64,000 nt of DNA from Chrysogorgia sp. JL179-B06. Taxonomy: Eukaryota; Cnidaria; Anthozoa; Scleralcyonacea; Chrysogorgiidae. Made by a program: the position numbers and the translations under genes. The stretch is taken from the NCBI GenBank assembly GCA_035772405.1, contig JAYKKM010000209.1, positions 1 to 64,000 of the forward strand, given 5' to 3'. Positions 20,419 to 31,003 of the stretch are shown here, piece by piece. The notes under the pieces were generated by a model. The model searched no databases, was not told where the DNA came from, and saw only the letters and a list, made by a program, of their open reading frames with translations. Every line of letters starts with the position of its first letter. Positions within the stretch are counted from its first letter, which is position 1.

Positions 20419-20643
20419 ATGACTGACAGTGAGTCCGTACCTATTATAACGTCGACAACAAGGACCAAAGACCCTAAGAGAGTAGAAGCAGGTAAACGCT
20501 TGGCTGCTATATCTAAAGAAGCAAAAGAGAGGAAGATGAGAGAGAGAGTGGTAAGTGAGATAGAGTATGATGGTTTTAGTTATGGATACATCATAGGAAC
20601 TATAGGAGTGGTTATAGCTGCTGGCTCATTGTATATGCGATGA
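20419..20643 (+). CDS. Small single-pass membrane protein, 74 aa
   Basis: The soluble, charged N-terminus (residues 1-52, rich in K, E and R) is followed by one hydrophobic segment (YGYIIGTIGVVIAAGSLYM) at the very C-terminus, a tail-anchor topology. CACGTATAACATAG precedes the ATG. Short intact frame in a run of four small rightward genes. No family recognised; a viroporin-like or virion membrane role is only speculation. Confidence 0.55.
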   Translation: MTDSESVPIITSTTRTKDPKRVEAGKRLAAISKEAKERKMRERVVSEIEYDGFSYGYIIGTIGVVIAAGSLYMR

Positions 20644-20752
20644 AGCAAGACAAACAAATGGTGACTGTTAATGAGGAATCTAAGAACGTTGTAATAAAAA
20701 AGGAACCACCACGTAAACTCGACAGCCTAGATTAAAACATGTCGTATAATAT

Positions 20753-20995
20753 ATGGCATCAATAGACAGAAAAGAACTGATGAACGAACTATACGACGCA
20801 GCCCTCGTGACTGCTGGAGCCGTAGCCGTGTCCATGGCATCAAAGAAAATACTAAAAGAACCGTTGGGTACCCCCGAATCAGTAAAGGGCACCCTCAAGT
20901 TAGCGACTGCTGTAGGCGTTTCAACGCTACTCGTTAAGTGGGCGCAGAGTAAAAAATACTTACCTATTGACCCGTCTCAAAATAATCTAACGTAA
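20753..20995 (+). CDS. Small Ala/Val-rich membrane protein, 80 aa
   Basis: Two moderately hydrophobic helices (ALVTAGAVAVSMASKKIL and GTLKLATAVGVSTLLVKWAQ) separated by a short EPLGTPESVK loop. A similar product appears to be a common small Polinton component in cnidarians (memory-based). TCGTATAATAT immediately precedes the ATG, the best match to the start motif. It ends 6 bp before the next ATG. Confidence 0.55.
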   Translation: MASIDRKELMNELYDAALVTAGAVAVSMASKKILKEPLGTPESVKGTLKLATAVGVSTLLVKWAQSKKYLPIDPSQNNLT

Positions 20996-21001
20996 TACAT
21001 A

Positions 21002-21418
21002 ATGGCTAGTGTGATAGCGGGTGGTTTGTTCAACGCTATAGCATTCGCAGGAGCTGGATTCATATTCAGCAAGCTAAACCATACCGGCTACGAGACAGAG
21101 ATAAAGAGACACAACAAAGCACTGGAAAATCTCGCAAGAGCGAAAGAAAAGTTCTACGAGAATGAGATTCGTCAGAGAGACAAAATTCAGGAGTTAAGAC
21201 AACAACTGTCAGACGCTAACGCAGACATAAACGACACGAACCACGCTCTGGATCAACTAAGACAAGTACTGACGATACAGTATGATGGGAAGACATTTAG
21301 TAAAGAGCCTGAGTTGTCAGACTATTACAAACCTTCAGATGAGATGAAAGAATACCAAACGGTATTCGTTGGAGTTGTTGGGCTACCTTTAGGTTACTTA
21401 ATATATAGAGTATTGTAA
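21002..21418 (+). CDS. Coiled-coil membrane protein, 138 aa
   Basis: An N-terminal hydrophobic segment (VIAGGLFNAIAFAGAGFIF) is followed by a long coiled coil at about residues 30-90 (HNKALENLARAKEKFYENEIRQRDKIQELRQQL). A short globular part and a C-terminal hydrophobic segment (FVGVVGLPLGYLIYRVL) complete it. Hairpin-like topology with both ends in membrane is possible. CGTAATACATA precedes the ATG; the stop overlaps the next ATG (TAATG arrangement). Intact, unknown function. Confidence 0.6.
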   Translation: MASVIAGGLFNAIAFAGAGFIFSKLNHTGYETEIKRHNKALENLARAKEKFYENEIRQRDKIQELRQQLSDANADINDTNHALDQLRQVLTIQYDGKTFSKEPELSDYYKPSDEMKEYQTVFVGVVGLPLGYLIYRVL

Positions 21419-21618
21419 TGAGCACTAAAACTTTGAAGGAGATGGCTATGGAAGCAAAACATAGTAGTAAAAACTTAATGGAGATAATCTACAAGAACCA
21501 GATTCGTCAGATGAATGAGATTAGAGAGTTGAAACAACTATTGTTGGACGTTCTAGACCAACCAAGACAGTATAGTAGGAAGACGTTTGATTCTTATACT
21601 AACTATCACGCCTTCTAG
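21418..21618 (+). CDS. Short coiled-coil protein, 66 aa
   Basis: Shares IIYKNQIRQMNEIRELKQLL with the coiled coil of the preceding gene (YENEIRQRDKIQELRQQL), suggesting it arose by duplication of part of that gene without the membrane segments. The ATG overlaps the preceding stop by one base. The ending is low in hydrophobicity. Unknown function. Confidence 0.5.
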   Translation: MSTKTLKEMAMEAKHSSKNLMEIIYKNQIRQMNEIRELKQLLLDVLDQPRQYSRKTFDSYTNYHAF

Positions 21619-21624
21619 AACGAC

Positions 21625-21691
21625 ATTTGAGTTATTATAATATTATGTCTTTAAAAACAGTATAAAGACATAACACTATAATAACTCAAAT
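21625..21691. other. Long AT-rich inverted repeat (27-bp arms)
   Basis: ATTTGAGTTATTATA followed by a TTATGTCTTTA segment at 21625-21653 is mirrored as TAAAGACATAA and TATAATAACTCAAAT at 21663-21691, around a short AAAACAGTA loop. There are three mismatched bases in each arm. It ends exactly at the start codon region of the next gene (ATG at 21690), so it could be a terminator for the upstream genes, a cruciform, or a regulatory hairpin. Confidence 0.6.
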
Positions 21692-22118
21692 GGTCGACAA
21701 ACGTACTATGAGAATTAGTTGTAACAAGTGTGGAGAGACTATACCTACGGATGTGTGAGAAACTTCATACCTAACATTTGGATGTACAAGAAATCGGCTC
21801 ACAGTTGCAGAAAGTGGATAGAGAGAATGTTGACTAGCAAAAGACTAGTCAATGAGAGTGACATACCAATAGTGGTCAGTGATTTTATAAAGATAGTGTG
21901 GTCTCTTAGAAGAAACAATCTAGTTGCTAAGAATATATCGAAATATATTTTCTATGTCATAAGAATATGCTCTAAAAGAGATATAGAGTTGAGAGGTAGT
22001 TTTTAACGACCTCAAACCTGGTAAGATCAAGGCACGATTCGAGTATAGCCTGTATAGTGTAGTATACAAGGATCTAGGTTGGACGGAAGAGGAGATCCAT
22101 ACTACGACGAGTGGGTAA
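21690..22118 (+). pseudogene. Zinc-binding protein of unknown function, frameshifted
   Basis: The N-terminus MRISCNKCGETIPT carries one C-x2-C pair. The second frame (from about 21745) reads KSAHSCRKWIERML ... DIPIVVSDFIKIVWSLRRNN ... KYIFYVIRIC, and after a shift in a T run near 22001 continues GRF.YSLYSVVYKDLGW-like to a stop at 22116-22118. Total about 140 aa. The layout (zinc ribbon, KW..R helix, then helical C-terminus) is loosely reminiscent of VLTF3-like late transcription factors of Polinton-related viruses. I rate that identification low. Confidence 0.4.
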
Positions 22119-22140
22119 ATAAAACATTTAGTAATATATA

Positions 22141-22321
22141 ATGGCAAGACCAAAAATTTACCAAACCAAAGAAGAAGCTTTAGTAGCAGCCAGAGCGCAA
22201 AACCAAAGAGTGGATGAGAACTCATAAGTGGGTGTGTGAGACATGCGATCAGTCATACCATGTGACCTCTAAATATAGACACTTGGAGACCAAAAAGCAT
22301 TTGAGAAATTTAAGCATCTAA
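22141..22321 (+). pseudogene. Small C2H2 zinc-finger protein, frameshifted
   Basis: It begins MARPKIYQTKEEALVAARAQN and, after a shift near 22205, continues KWVCETCDQSYHVTSKYRHLETKKH, a clear C-x2-C-x12-H-x4-H finger, then a basic tail to a stop at 22319-22321. The total is about 60 aa. TAGTAATATATA precedes the ATG, matching the element start motif. Its 3' end converges on and overlaps the 3' end of polB by about 12 bp. Probably a nucleic-acid-binding accessory protein. Confidence 0.6.
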
Positions 22322-23239
22322 TTTTAGACTATTTTGTAATGTCCATAACGCATAACTAGACACGCCGTCTGGTAGTATGTGTCGCTTGTCGTCAAAGCAG
22401 CTTAAGGATATCTTATTTATTTCGTAGCTTCCTAGTTGGTGGCTCTTGCTGCGAATAGTTTTAATTATGTGAGACATTTGCTCACCATTTGTTAAGACAC
22501 TTTTATAGTTGTCGTGTCTTATGTTATTTCTAATGGTACTCTTCTTGATACCTTTAGCAGTCTTCCCACCTTTTCCGTCCTCTTTTATGTAGCTATACAT
22601 TTTCGACCTTAAACCAACGAACTCAACGATGGGGACTCCTAATGTCTCGTCCTTCATTTTACCAATAACCTTCTTGTTAGTTGGGTCGAAGTAAGGAGAT
22701 GACTTATCATATCCACTGAAGTCGAACACTTCTTTGTTAGCATGCATGTCTTTATACACGTCCTCCGTCTCAATCTCATACATTAGACTATCCGTGTCTG
22801 TGAATAGTAGTTTGGCTTTGTTGCCATACTCCTTTTTGATGTTATTGTAATGGAAGTCATACATCAATGTCTTCGATAGGTCTAGAATACACATACCTAC
22901 ATATGCTGGTCTATTTAGAGTTAGCGTCTCTTTGATCTTGTGAACTGCTACCAAGTTATTGTCAAATATTTTACTGCTTACAAACGTTGGTTTCGACGTT
23001 AGTTTCTTCAGTTTTTCCTCGTCTGTTACTAACTCCACGTTCACACGCTTTCGCAGATTCTCCATAGTCTTTCCAAACACACTATTATTCATGAGCTTGA
23101 AAAAGTCTTTCTCAAAGTCATTCCTTGCTTGGGTTCTCTTGTCTGTGTTAAAGTCGATATATTGCTTGAGCCATGGTGACTGATCGAACTGAAGTACTCT
23201 ATGTATCTTCTTAACCTTCATTCCCAAACTCTTGTATAA
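22310..23239 (-). pseudogene. Polinton DNA polymerase B, C-terminal part
   Basis: Palm and thumb region of the protein-primed family-B polymerase, separated from the rest of the gene by the Helitron. Visible motifs are KIHRVLQFDQSPWLK (about 23160-23205), motif B NNSVFGKTMENL (about 23060-23095) and motif C FTDTDSLMYE (about 22775-22805) with the two catalytic Asp, then the C-terminal HQLGSYEINKISL block. The frame is open to the stop at 22310. The first residues of the open frame upstream of LYKSLG come from the Helitron end and not from the polymerase. Confidence 0.93.
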
Positions 23240-23242
23240 TTG

Positions 23243-23266
23243 CTGCCGACCCGCAGGGAGGCAGCA
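23243..23266 (+). repeat. Helitron 5' terminal short inverted repeat
   Basis: GCTGCC near 23242-23247 can pair with GGCAGC at 23260-23265, giving a small terminal hairpin. The same heptamer in inverted form (GGCAGCA) recurs at 32574-32580 near the 3' end. Confidence 0.5.
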
Positions 23267-23919
23267 CACTATTCTTGACGTTCCTCGTACTCAGGCCTCT
23301 TGGCCGAACTATGTAAAGTCAACAGATTTGAGATGCATGTATGGATTATGGATGATTTTTCAGATTATGACGTTTTATGACGTCTTTTATGACGTTCCAA
23401 AATAATATACATACTCCGCACGTTTTTGGGCATTTACGGAAACCACCCGAATAGCATGTTCGTATCTTGCGAACGCGACCAATGTCATGGCAAGCGATGG
23501 CATTTTTCTGACAATACGACTTTGAGCTTTGAGCGTTGTGCCCTGCTGTTGTGTTTGTGCTTGCGTTCGCCCTATTTTACTGTCTTTTCGAAGCGAGCGA
23601 AGATTTTCTTTTTAAGGTAAGATAGTATGAGCTTATTTTTGATGTTGGTAAACAGAAATTTGACACAGGAAGTTTATAGTGAGATGTCATTTGCGATTTT
23701 GCATCTTCGGTCATGTATCTTCGAGGTTTTTCAGAAGATTTGACGGCTTTTCTTCTATATATTTTTAGCTGCTGTACATTTGTGAGTTCGATTCTCACAG
23801 GAGCCATTGTGTTCGCGCTGATCAGCAATCCGATCAGACGTTATTTACCGGTGGATATCCGGCAACTCAAACTCAAAGAGCCGTTGTGCTCTTCAAAAAG
23901 CTAAACGTCGCCATTGTGC

Positions 23920-24112
23920 ACGTTCGCCCGTTGAGGCAAATAAACTCGCCCGTTGAGGCAAAACTATAAACTCGCCCGTTGAGGCAAAACTATAAACTCG
24001 CCCGTTGAGGCAAAACTATAAACTCGCCCGTTGAGGCAAAACTATAAACTCGCCCGTTGAGGCAAAACTATAAACTCGCCCGTTGAGGCAAAACTATAAA
24101 CTCGCTATTATA
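23920..24112 (+). repeat. Seven copies of a 26-bp tandem repeat before the Rep-helicase start
   Basis: CTCGCCCGTTGAGGCAAAAC plus TATAAA repeats seven times; the first copy is divergent and the second shortened. The array ends about 15 bp before the likely ATG of the Helitron protein at 24128, so it occupies the promoter/5' leader. The region 23266-23919 upstream shows no gene. Confidence 0.9.
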
Positions 24113-24127
24113 CTCGCCTGTTGTCAA

Positions 24128-27100
24128 ATGGGTGTTACAATCGAACAATATAGAGCCAGAATTGGTGGGCACAATAGTTTTGTTAAAAGAAGAAAAAATA
24201 TGCCTCTTGAAGGTAACCTTTTCAATGTAATATTGATGTTGTTTAATCTCAAAAGATTGATGTTATTTTGTTTGTTGTTCACTCAATTGTTATACTACAA
24301 TGTGTATGTCCCACTGTTGTTGAGAATGGCAAATGATGTCGAAGAAAATCCTGGCCCTACCATATATGATGTTGTTGATCCATGTAAAACAATATGTGCT
24401 GATTTCAGCCAAGGTAATACAAAAAAATTTAGACAAAATGCTGGTAAACAATGTGTAGCCATGTCTTTGACTGCAATTATACACAGTCAAATAAAAAATA
24501 TTAACACATGGGGTTCACCATTCTTGAATATGATATTGGATACTGGAAATAACCTTTATACCTGTATAAGTAATTATATTCAAAAAGATTTATTACTTTT
24601 AACTGATGTGCCAGAAATGGTGTCAGTTTCTAATACAATATATTATTTACAATATAGTGACTCATATGCTGGTGATTTGTTTATGCCAACTAACAATCTA
24701 CCTCATTATTCTTTGGAAAATGCTCTGTGCTATCTGTTTTTAGATTCTCAATTAAACTATCAACATTGCCTGTTGACTATCGATTGCCACACTGTTGCTA
24801 TTTTTAAGACCTCTGAAGAAAACTTTAAAATTTTTGATCCTCATTCGAGAGATTTGTATGGCATACCACACCCATTTGGAAAGTGTGTATTAGTTTCTGT
24901 TGAAGGTATAAATAACCTGGTGATTTATTTCCAAAATGTCATACCTCAAGGGAATGTAACACCCTTTGAAGTCAAGGGGGTAACTGTTCAGTTAACAAAT
25001 ACTGAGATGACCGAAAGAGGCACCCTTACAGGCCTTACCTCATGTCAAATTACAAGTGTGAACGCATTTGTGAAACAAAAATGTTCAGAGGAAACAGAAA
25101 GTCAAAAACAAATTAGACTGGAAAATGTGAGAAAGTGTAATAAAACAAAACGATCAGTAGAAACTGAAAATGAGAAACAAACTAGACTTGAAAATGCTAG
25201 GAAGTATAAGAAAAGAAAACAAGCAGTAGAAACTGAAAATGAGAAACAAACTAGACTTGAAATTAACAAACAAAAACAAGCAGTAGAAACTGAAAATGAG
25301 AAACAAACTAGACTTGAAAATGCTAGGAAGTATAAGAAAAGAAAACAAGCAGTAGAAACTGAAAATGAGAGACAAACTAGACTTGAAAATGCTAGGAAGT
25401 ATCAGAAAACAAAACGAGCAGAGCAGGAAACTGCTATTGAAAAGCAACTTGAACAAAGTAGTAACAAAATTACAAATCAGCAGGATTATCTGAAAGAATT
25501 TGACATTGAGAAAAATGGCAGTATTCAAGAACAAAGTTGGGCAAAATCTAACATTAATAAATTTCATAAATCTGTTGAATTTTCCATCAGTCAATGCACA
25601 ATTTGTCAAGAGGCATGGCCATTGAAATCTAAACCAAGGTCACCCAATAATTATGTGTGCTCACGTTGTTCTAGAGATACAAAATCTCCTAAAAAATTCT
25701 CATTTGAAAATTCAATGATTCCTTCGTCTGTCCCACATGAGTTACAAGATTTGACTCAAGTTGAGGAAATGTTGATTGCTCGTGCTCTCCCTATCATGAG
25801 AGTTTATATTAAACCTGGCGGTCAAAGAGGTTACTCGGGACATTGTATTAACTTGCCACAAAATGTGAAAGAACTGGCAACATCATTGCCAAGATATCCT
25901 AAAGAATTGTCTGTGATTATTGTCAAGGTCAAAGGCAAAGATAACACATTCAAAGATGTGACTGTGAGAAGAGAAAAAGTACACAATGCATTATTGTGGC
26001 TGATACGTAATAATCCCCATTTTACTGAGATTGAAATGAATGAAGATGCACTAAACTCTTTACCTGAAAATGGTGTTCCAGCAGATCTCATGACTGTTGA
26101 GACTGAAGATGAAGTAGTCTCAGATGAAACTGCTATTCCTGATGTAGGCCCACCTACTGATAATCCTTCTGAGGACATAGTTTATAATGACTCAACTGAA
26201 ATGAGTAGTTTCTTACCAGTTGGTGAACAACAAGAACAAGAAATAGAAGCGATTAGACATCAGCTTTCTGCAAATGAACCAATGACATGGCCTGCCATTG
26301 AAAATGAACCATTAAATGAATATCAGGTGTCACATCTTGCCACTATGGCTTTTCCAACATTATTCCCTGATGGGAAGGGTGATCCCACTAATCAAGCTCT
26401 CCTGAGGGATGTTCCTCTCCAAGAAAGAATCAAACATCTTTTAAAATTTGCTAAATTTTATTAATGGTAAATGGGTGTACCGTTTTGCTAACCACCCCAG
26501 GTTTTCTTACTGTGCTTTCAACATGATTCACAGGAAGCGCATTTTACAACAAAGTGGAATATTCCTCAAACAAAATCCAGGTGAAGCTCATCTTACTATT
26601 GATGAGTTGCGTGAAATGGCTGCAAGTAATAACTCGGCCGTATTTATGTCCAAAGTGTCAAGGTATATTGGCAATATTGCTGGTACAAATGCTTACTGGA
26701 ACAAAGTGAGAGATGAACTCAAAGCTATTATAACTAATGTTGGGGCACCAACATTGTTCTTTACTTTTTCATCAGCCGATATGCATTGGCCTGAATTACA
26801 TGCTCTGTTTGGAGCAAATCAAGATGTCACCAGTGAGGTGAGGCGACAAAATGTAATAAAAAATCCTCATATTGTGGATTGGTTTTTCACTCAGAGACTA
26901 GAAAGCTTTGTTAAACACTGGCTTTATAATACTCTTGGTGCAAAGTGGCACTGGTTCAGATACGAATACCAAGGTAGAGGTAGTATTCATTGTCATGGTA
27001 CTGCTAAATTAAATAATGACCCAGGATTGTGTCAACTTACTCAGACTGCCCTGAAAGGGTTCTTGGCACAGAAGCTAAAGGATGAAAATGATTGTCCTGA

Positions 27101-29886
27101 TACAATAGAACTAGACCAGGATATTGAAGCTGGTAAGCAAGCTGCTGATACAGCGTGTCAGTATGTTGATTGGTTATTGTCAACCGTGAACCCAAACCCA
27201 CCAGACGAGGATATGTGGATAAGACCCCAAGTCCACCCATGTCAGAAATGTCATAATGACATTCCAGAGTATGATGTAGAATCTGATTATGTAGATCTTT
27301 TAAATATGGTTCAACGACCACACTCGTTGTAGCACAAACTACTGTCTACGAAAAAAATCTAGCGAATCAGAGTTGAAATGCAGATTTCATTTCCCATTTG
27401 ATAACTGTCCTCAGACAAAATTAGAATTTGAAGAAATTCACGGTAAAGGTGACAATGTACAATATAGAGCAAAGATTGTTACTAAAAGAAATGATTCCAG
27501 GTTAAACAATCACCAACGACTCCAACTGCAAGGGTGGAGAGCTAACTGTGATATTCAAGTTGTTATTGACCACTATGCTTGTGTTGAATATCTCACTAAA
27601 TATGCTGCTAAAGGTGAACCAAGGTCACCTATGTTGAAACACGCATTTAATTCTATTGTTGAAAATGTTGACAATAATAGTGACCCTCACAGGGCTATTA
27701 AGAAGGTAGTTATGAAAACTCTTGGTGAAAGAGATTATGCTGCTCAAGAGACAATGCATCATTTGCTGTCACTAAAACTGCATAGTTCTTCATTTAAAGT
27801 GATTCCAGTGAGCCTCAATGGTTCTCGTAGAGTATGTGCCAATCATGATGGTGATTCTTGCACAAATAACTCACTTCTTGATGTGTATGCTAACCGTCAG
27901 CAATATGACAGTTCACCTGAGATTATGAACATGAACTTTGTTCAGTTTGCTACAACATACAAAGTTGTTAATAATGAACTTACAAAACTAGCAGAGAACA
28001 TTGTTCCAAGAATATTCCCAACATACTCGCCTAATCCTAAAGGTCAAAATTTTGGTCTTTACTGTAAATATCAGCTTTTGAGGTATAAACCTTGGCAAAC
28101 AACCCAAAACAATTCATGGGGTGACCAAGAACCAACTGATGAGATCTTAATTAATCATTGGCAAGCATTCTTGCAGACACCTTGTGGACAAACCAATGTC
28201 CCAGACTGGTTTGACAAACTACAAACTGTTATTGAAAGTCAACAAGAACCAGAAGATGAACCTTGTGAAGAGCAAGGGAATACCCAAGAAGAATGGATGA
28301 TCCTATCTGAACTTAATACCCCATTTGATAACTCTGAACAAACACCACAGTCAACACATGACTGGCACCAAGACAGAGCTCAGTATTCTGATCAACAAAT
28401 TCATGAAATGCCAACATGGATAAAAAACAAAAAAGATAATCATACTATCAATGAGGAGTATGAAGTTGTAGATATTAACAGTTTCAGTGAAATGCAAGGA
28501 CTTGCTTATAATATTGTAAAGTCACATTTTGATAATACTTCATCTGAAAAACAGCCACTATGCCTCATTATTATTGGTGTGGCTGGTACGGGTAAGAGTT
28601 ACCTTATTAATGCTATTCGCAACCTTCTGCGGAATAGCTGCGCAGTTACTGCAACAACTGGTAAAGCCTCTTATAATATAAGAGGTATCACTGTTCACTC
28701 ATTGTTGAAATTACCCATTGGATCAAGGGGTAGAAAAGATCTTACAGGTCAAAGCCTTTGTAGATTGCAAGAAAGTCTAAATGGAGTTGACTATATTCTT
28801 ATTGATGAATATTCTATGCTCGGTCAAGTGGCTTTTGGCTGGATAGATAAGCGTTGCAAGCAAGCAACAGGATGTCATAACAAAGTGCTTGGAGGCAAAT
28901 CTCTAATCTTAATTGGTGACCCAGGTCAGTTACCACCTGTCGCAGATAAACCTCTTTATCATGCTAAACCATCAAGTGCTGTTGGTGAACAAGGATATCA
29001 AACTTACAGAATGTTTGACAAGGTTATTAAACTCACTGTTAATCAACGAGTTCAAGGTGTAAGTTCTGAGCAAGTTGAGTTCAGAGATTTACTGCTACGA
29101 CTCCGTAAAGCTGAGTCAACAGTTGATGACTGGAAATTGCTTTTGACTCGTCAGCCGTCAGACATCCCAAATTTGTCTGAATTTGAAGATTCTACCAGAC
29201 TCTTCTATAGCAATGATCAAGTTGCAAATTACAATCATGAACAACTGACTAAACTTGAGCATCCAGTTGCTCACATCAATGCTCGGCATTCATCTGCAAC
29301 TGCCAAAAAAATTTCTTCAGAAGACATGTCTGGATTAGAACCAGTTGTATTCTTAGCCAAGGGTGCTAGGATCATGCTAACCATGAATTTATGGTCAAGT
29401 GTTGGTCTTTGTAATGGGGCTACTGGAACAGTCATTGACTTCATATTTCAGAACAACCATAATCCACCAGACTTGCCTGTTGCTGTAATTGTTCAGTTTG
29501 ACAACTATAGAGGTCCTTCATTTAATGAGACCCAACCATCACGTGTCCCAATATGCCCAATCACTGTCTCATCACAGTCAGAAAATGGTTTCCACGAGAG
29601 GCAACAGTTACCTCTTAGACTAGCGTGGGCTCTAACAATACACAAGAGCCAAGGACTCACACTACCAAAGGCTTGGATTGATATTGGTAAATCTGAAAGG
29701 ACTGCTGGAGTCTCTTATGTTGCAATCAGCAGAGTAAAAACACTATCATCTTGTGTTATTGAACCAATGACTTATGAAAGGTTAACAAGCTTAAAATCAT
29801 CTGTGAATTTACAGTTTAGACTTCAAGAAGAAAACAGACTTCATCATGTGGCGCAGATAACATGCACTGGATTAAGCGACTCGTAA
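24128..29886 (+). pseudogene. Helitron protein: 2A-like motif, protease-like domain, Rep (HUH), PIF1-type helicase
   Basis: Rolling-circle transposase. The ATG at 24128 is preferred. A hydrophobic segment (about 24225-24330) precedes NDVEENPGP (24337-24363), a full 2A-like motif. Next comes a papain/OTU-like domain: Cys in [10 protein letters not shown] (about 24444), His in [10 protein letters not shown] (about 24790) and Asp in KIFDPHSR (about 24837). A charged repeat follows (25150-25430). Rep HUH is GSIHCHG (about 26980) with YLTKYAAK (about 27585). Helicase motifs are GVAGTGKS (28578-28601), LIDEYSML (about 28798), GDPGQLPPV (about 28918) and VAISRVK (about 29719). Shifts near 26455 and 27325 break the frame. 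Confidence 0.93.
25150..25430 (+). repeat. In-frame ~69-bp repeats coding a charged helix
   Basis: The phrase [20 protein letters not shown] recurs about five times, once shortened (EINKQ in place of the second half), inside the Helitron protein between the protease-like domain and the Rep domain. High Lys/Glu content predicts a single alpha-helix or coiled-coil linker. Confidence 0.85.
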
Positions 29887-30099
29887 AACAAAGGTCGAGT
29901 ATTAAATATCAAAGGGGATTTCCATTGTGTAACCCAAGTTATAATTAATGTACTGTAATCTGCAGTACACAAATTTACCAATACTATTACCTGTATACAT
30001 TATTTTAATACTATCATTTAAATTAGAGGACATGATTGCCAAGGTTAATGGTAAGTCTTTATCTCTAATAGTAATAATCTTATTACTCTCCTCCCGCGA

Positions 30100-30770
30100 A
30101 CTATGTAAAGTGCTGCCAAATTTCGATTTGATGTTTTTGTCTTTTGATGTGTTTTTGTTATATTACTGTACAAGTTAACGCGGGCGCTCTACACCTCGTG
30201 GTTTCTTTTTTCTGCGAGTTTGAAGTATTGTACAAGCCAACATTTTCGGTAAGTAAAAAAGTTTTATTTTGTTTTCTTAATGTTAATATAATGCCGTTTT
30301 TTACCTGTGGAAGTGTCCATCAAGGTGATGAACGTTTTAGTAATGATTCTCGTGGAAAACAGTGCTCATTTATTAGTCTAACTCTAATAGCTCTGTTTGT
30401 TGAACAAACAATTCCCGTGTGCGAGTGGAACTGTCAAACTGTCGATAACATTTTGTCACTTTTGGAGATCGCATGTACCTTCATGCTCTTAAAAATCAAC
30501 TTATCCCAAGCACAGAACTTTTGTCAGTAACCAACTTACCAGTGTACATGGATGTGGAAAAGATTTTAGATGTATTTTGCCAGCGTGGTTATTCGGGACA
30601 TTGTACTAACTTGCCTCAAAATGTTGCGGAATTTCAAATCAAAATTTCAAATCAAAAAGAATTAAAAGAACCGCTGGGATGTCTTACGTTGCACTAAGTA
30701 GAGTGAAAACATTGTCCTCTTGTGTCATTGAACCAATGATGTATGAAAGGTTCACATGAGGAAAATAGAC
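30100..30770 (+). pseudogene. Internally deleted remnant of a second Helitron protein
   Basis: Three Helitron protein pieces are joined without the sequence between them. The first is an OTU-like start (HQGDERF...RGKQCSFISL, about 30315-30390), the second RGYSGHCTNLPQNV near 30583-30625, which matches the [14 protein letters not shown] of the main Helitron, and the third SYVALSRVKTLSSCVIEP (about 30680-30735) from the helicase C-terminus. GAACTATGTAAAGT at 30098-30111 also matches the main element's 5' region at 23304-23317. So a non-autonomous, internally deleted relative sits downstream of the helicase gene, or the locus was rearranged by end-bypass during transposition. Confidence 0.65.
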
Positions 30771-31003
30771 ACAATAGTATTGCACACAGTGCATTTCAAA
30801 ATTTTGTTTAATGATATAAACTTTGAACTGAATGTATAAAAGCAGTTTTAACTGCCTCAACCGTTAATGTATAATTTTTACATTTTTCAGACAGTCATGT
30901 ACTTAACAAATGTAGTCAATTAAGTCGCCACTGTCGTTCTACTGTGGATACCAGGAAAACTATAAAGTTTCCTTTTATTTTTTAAGATTTAAATTCAGCA
31001 AAG

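Noticed and set aside
23240..23269. First residues (CCLPAGRQQ) of the polB C-terminal frame
   Set aside because: They are encoded by the Helitron 5' end read in reverse and are absent from the old polB copy.
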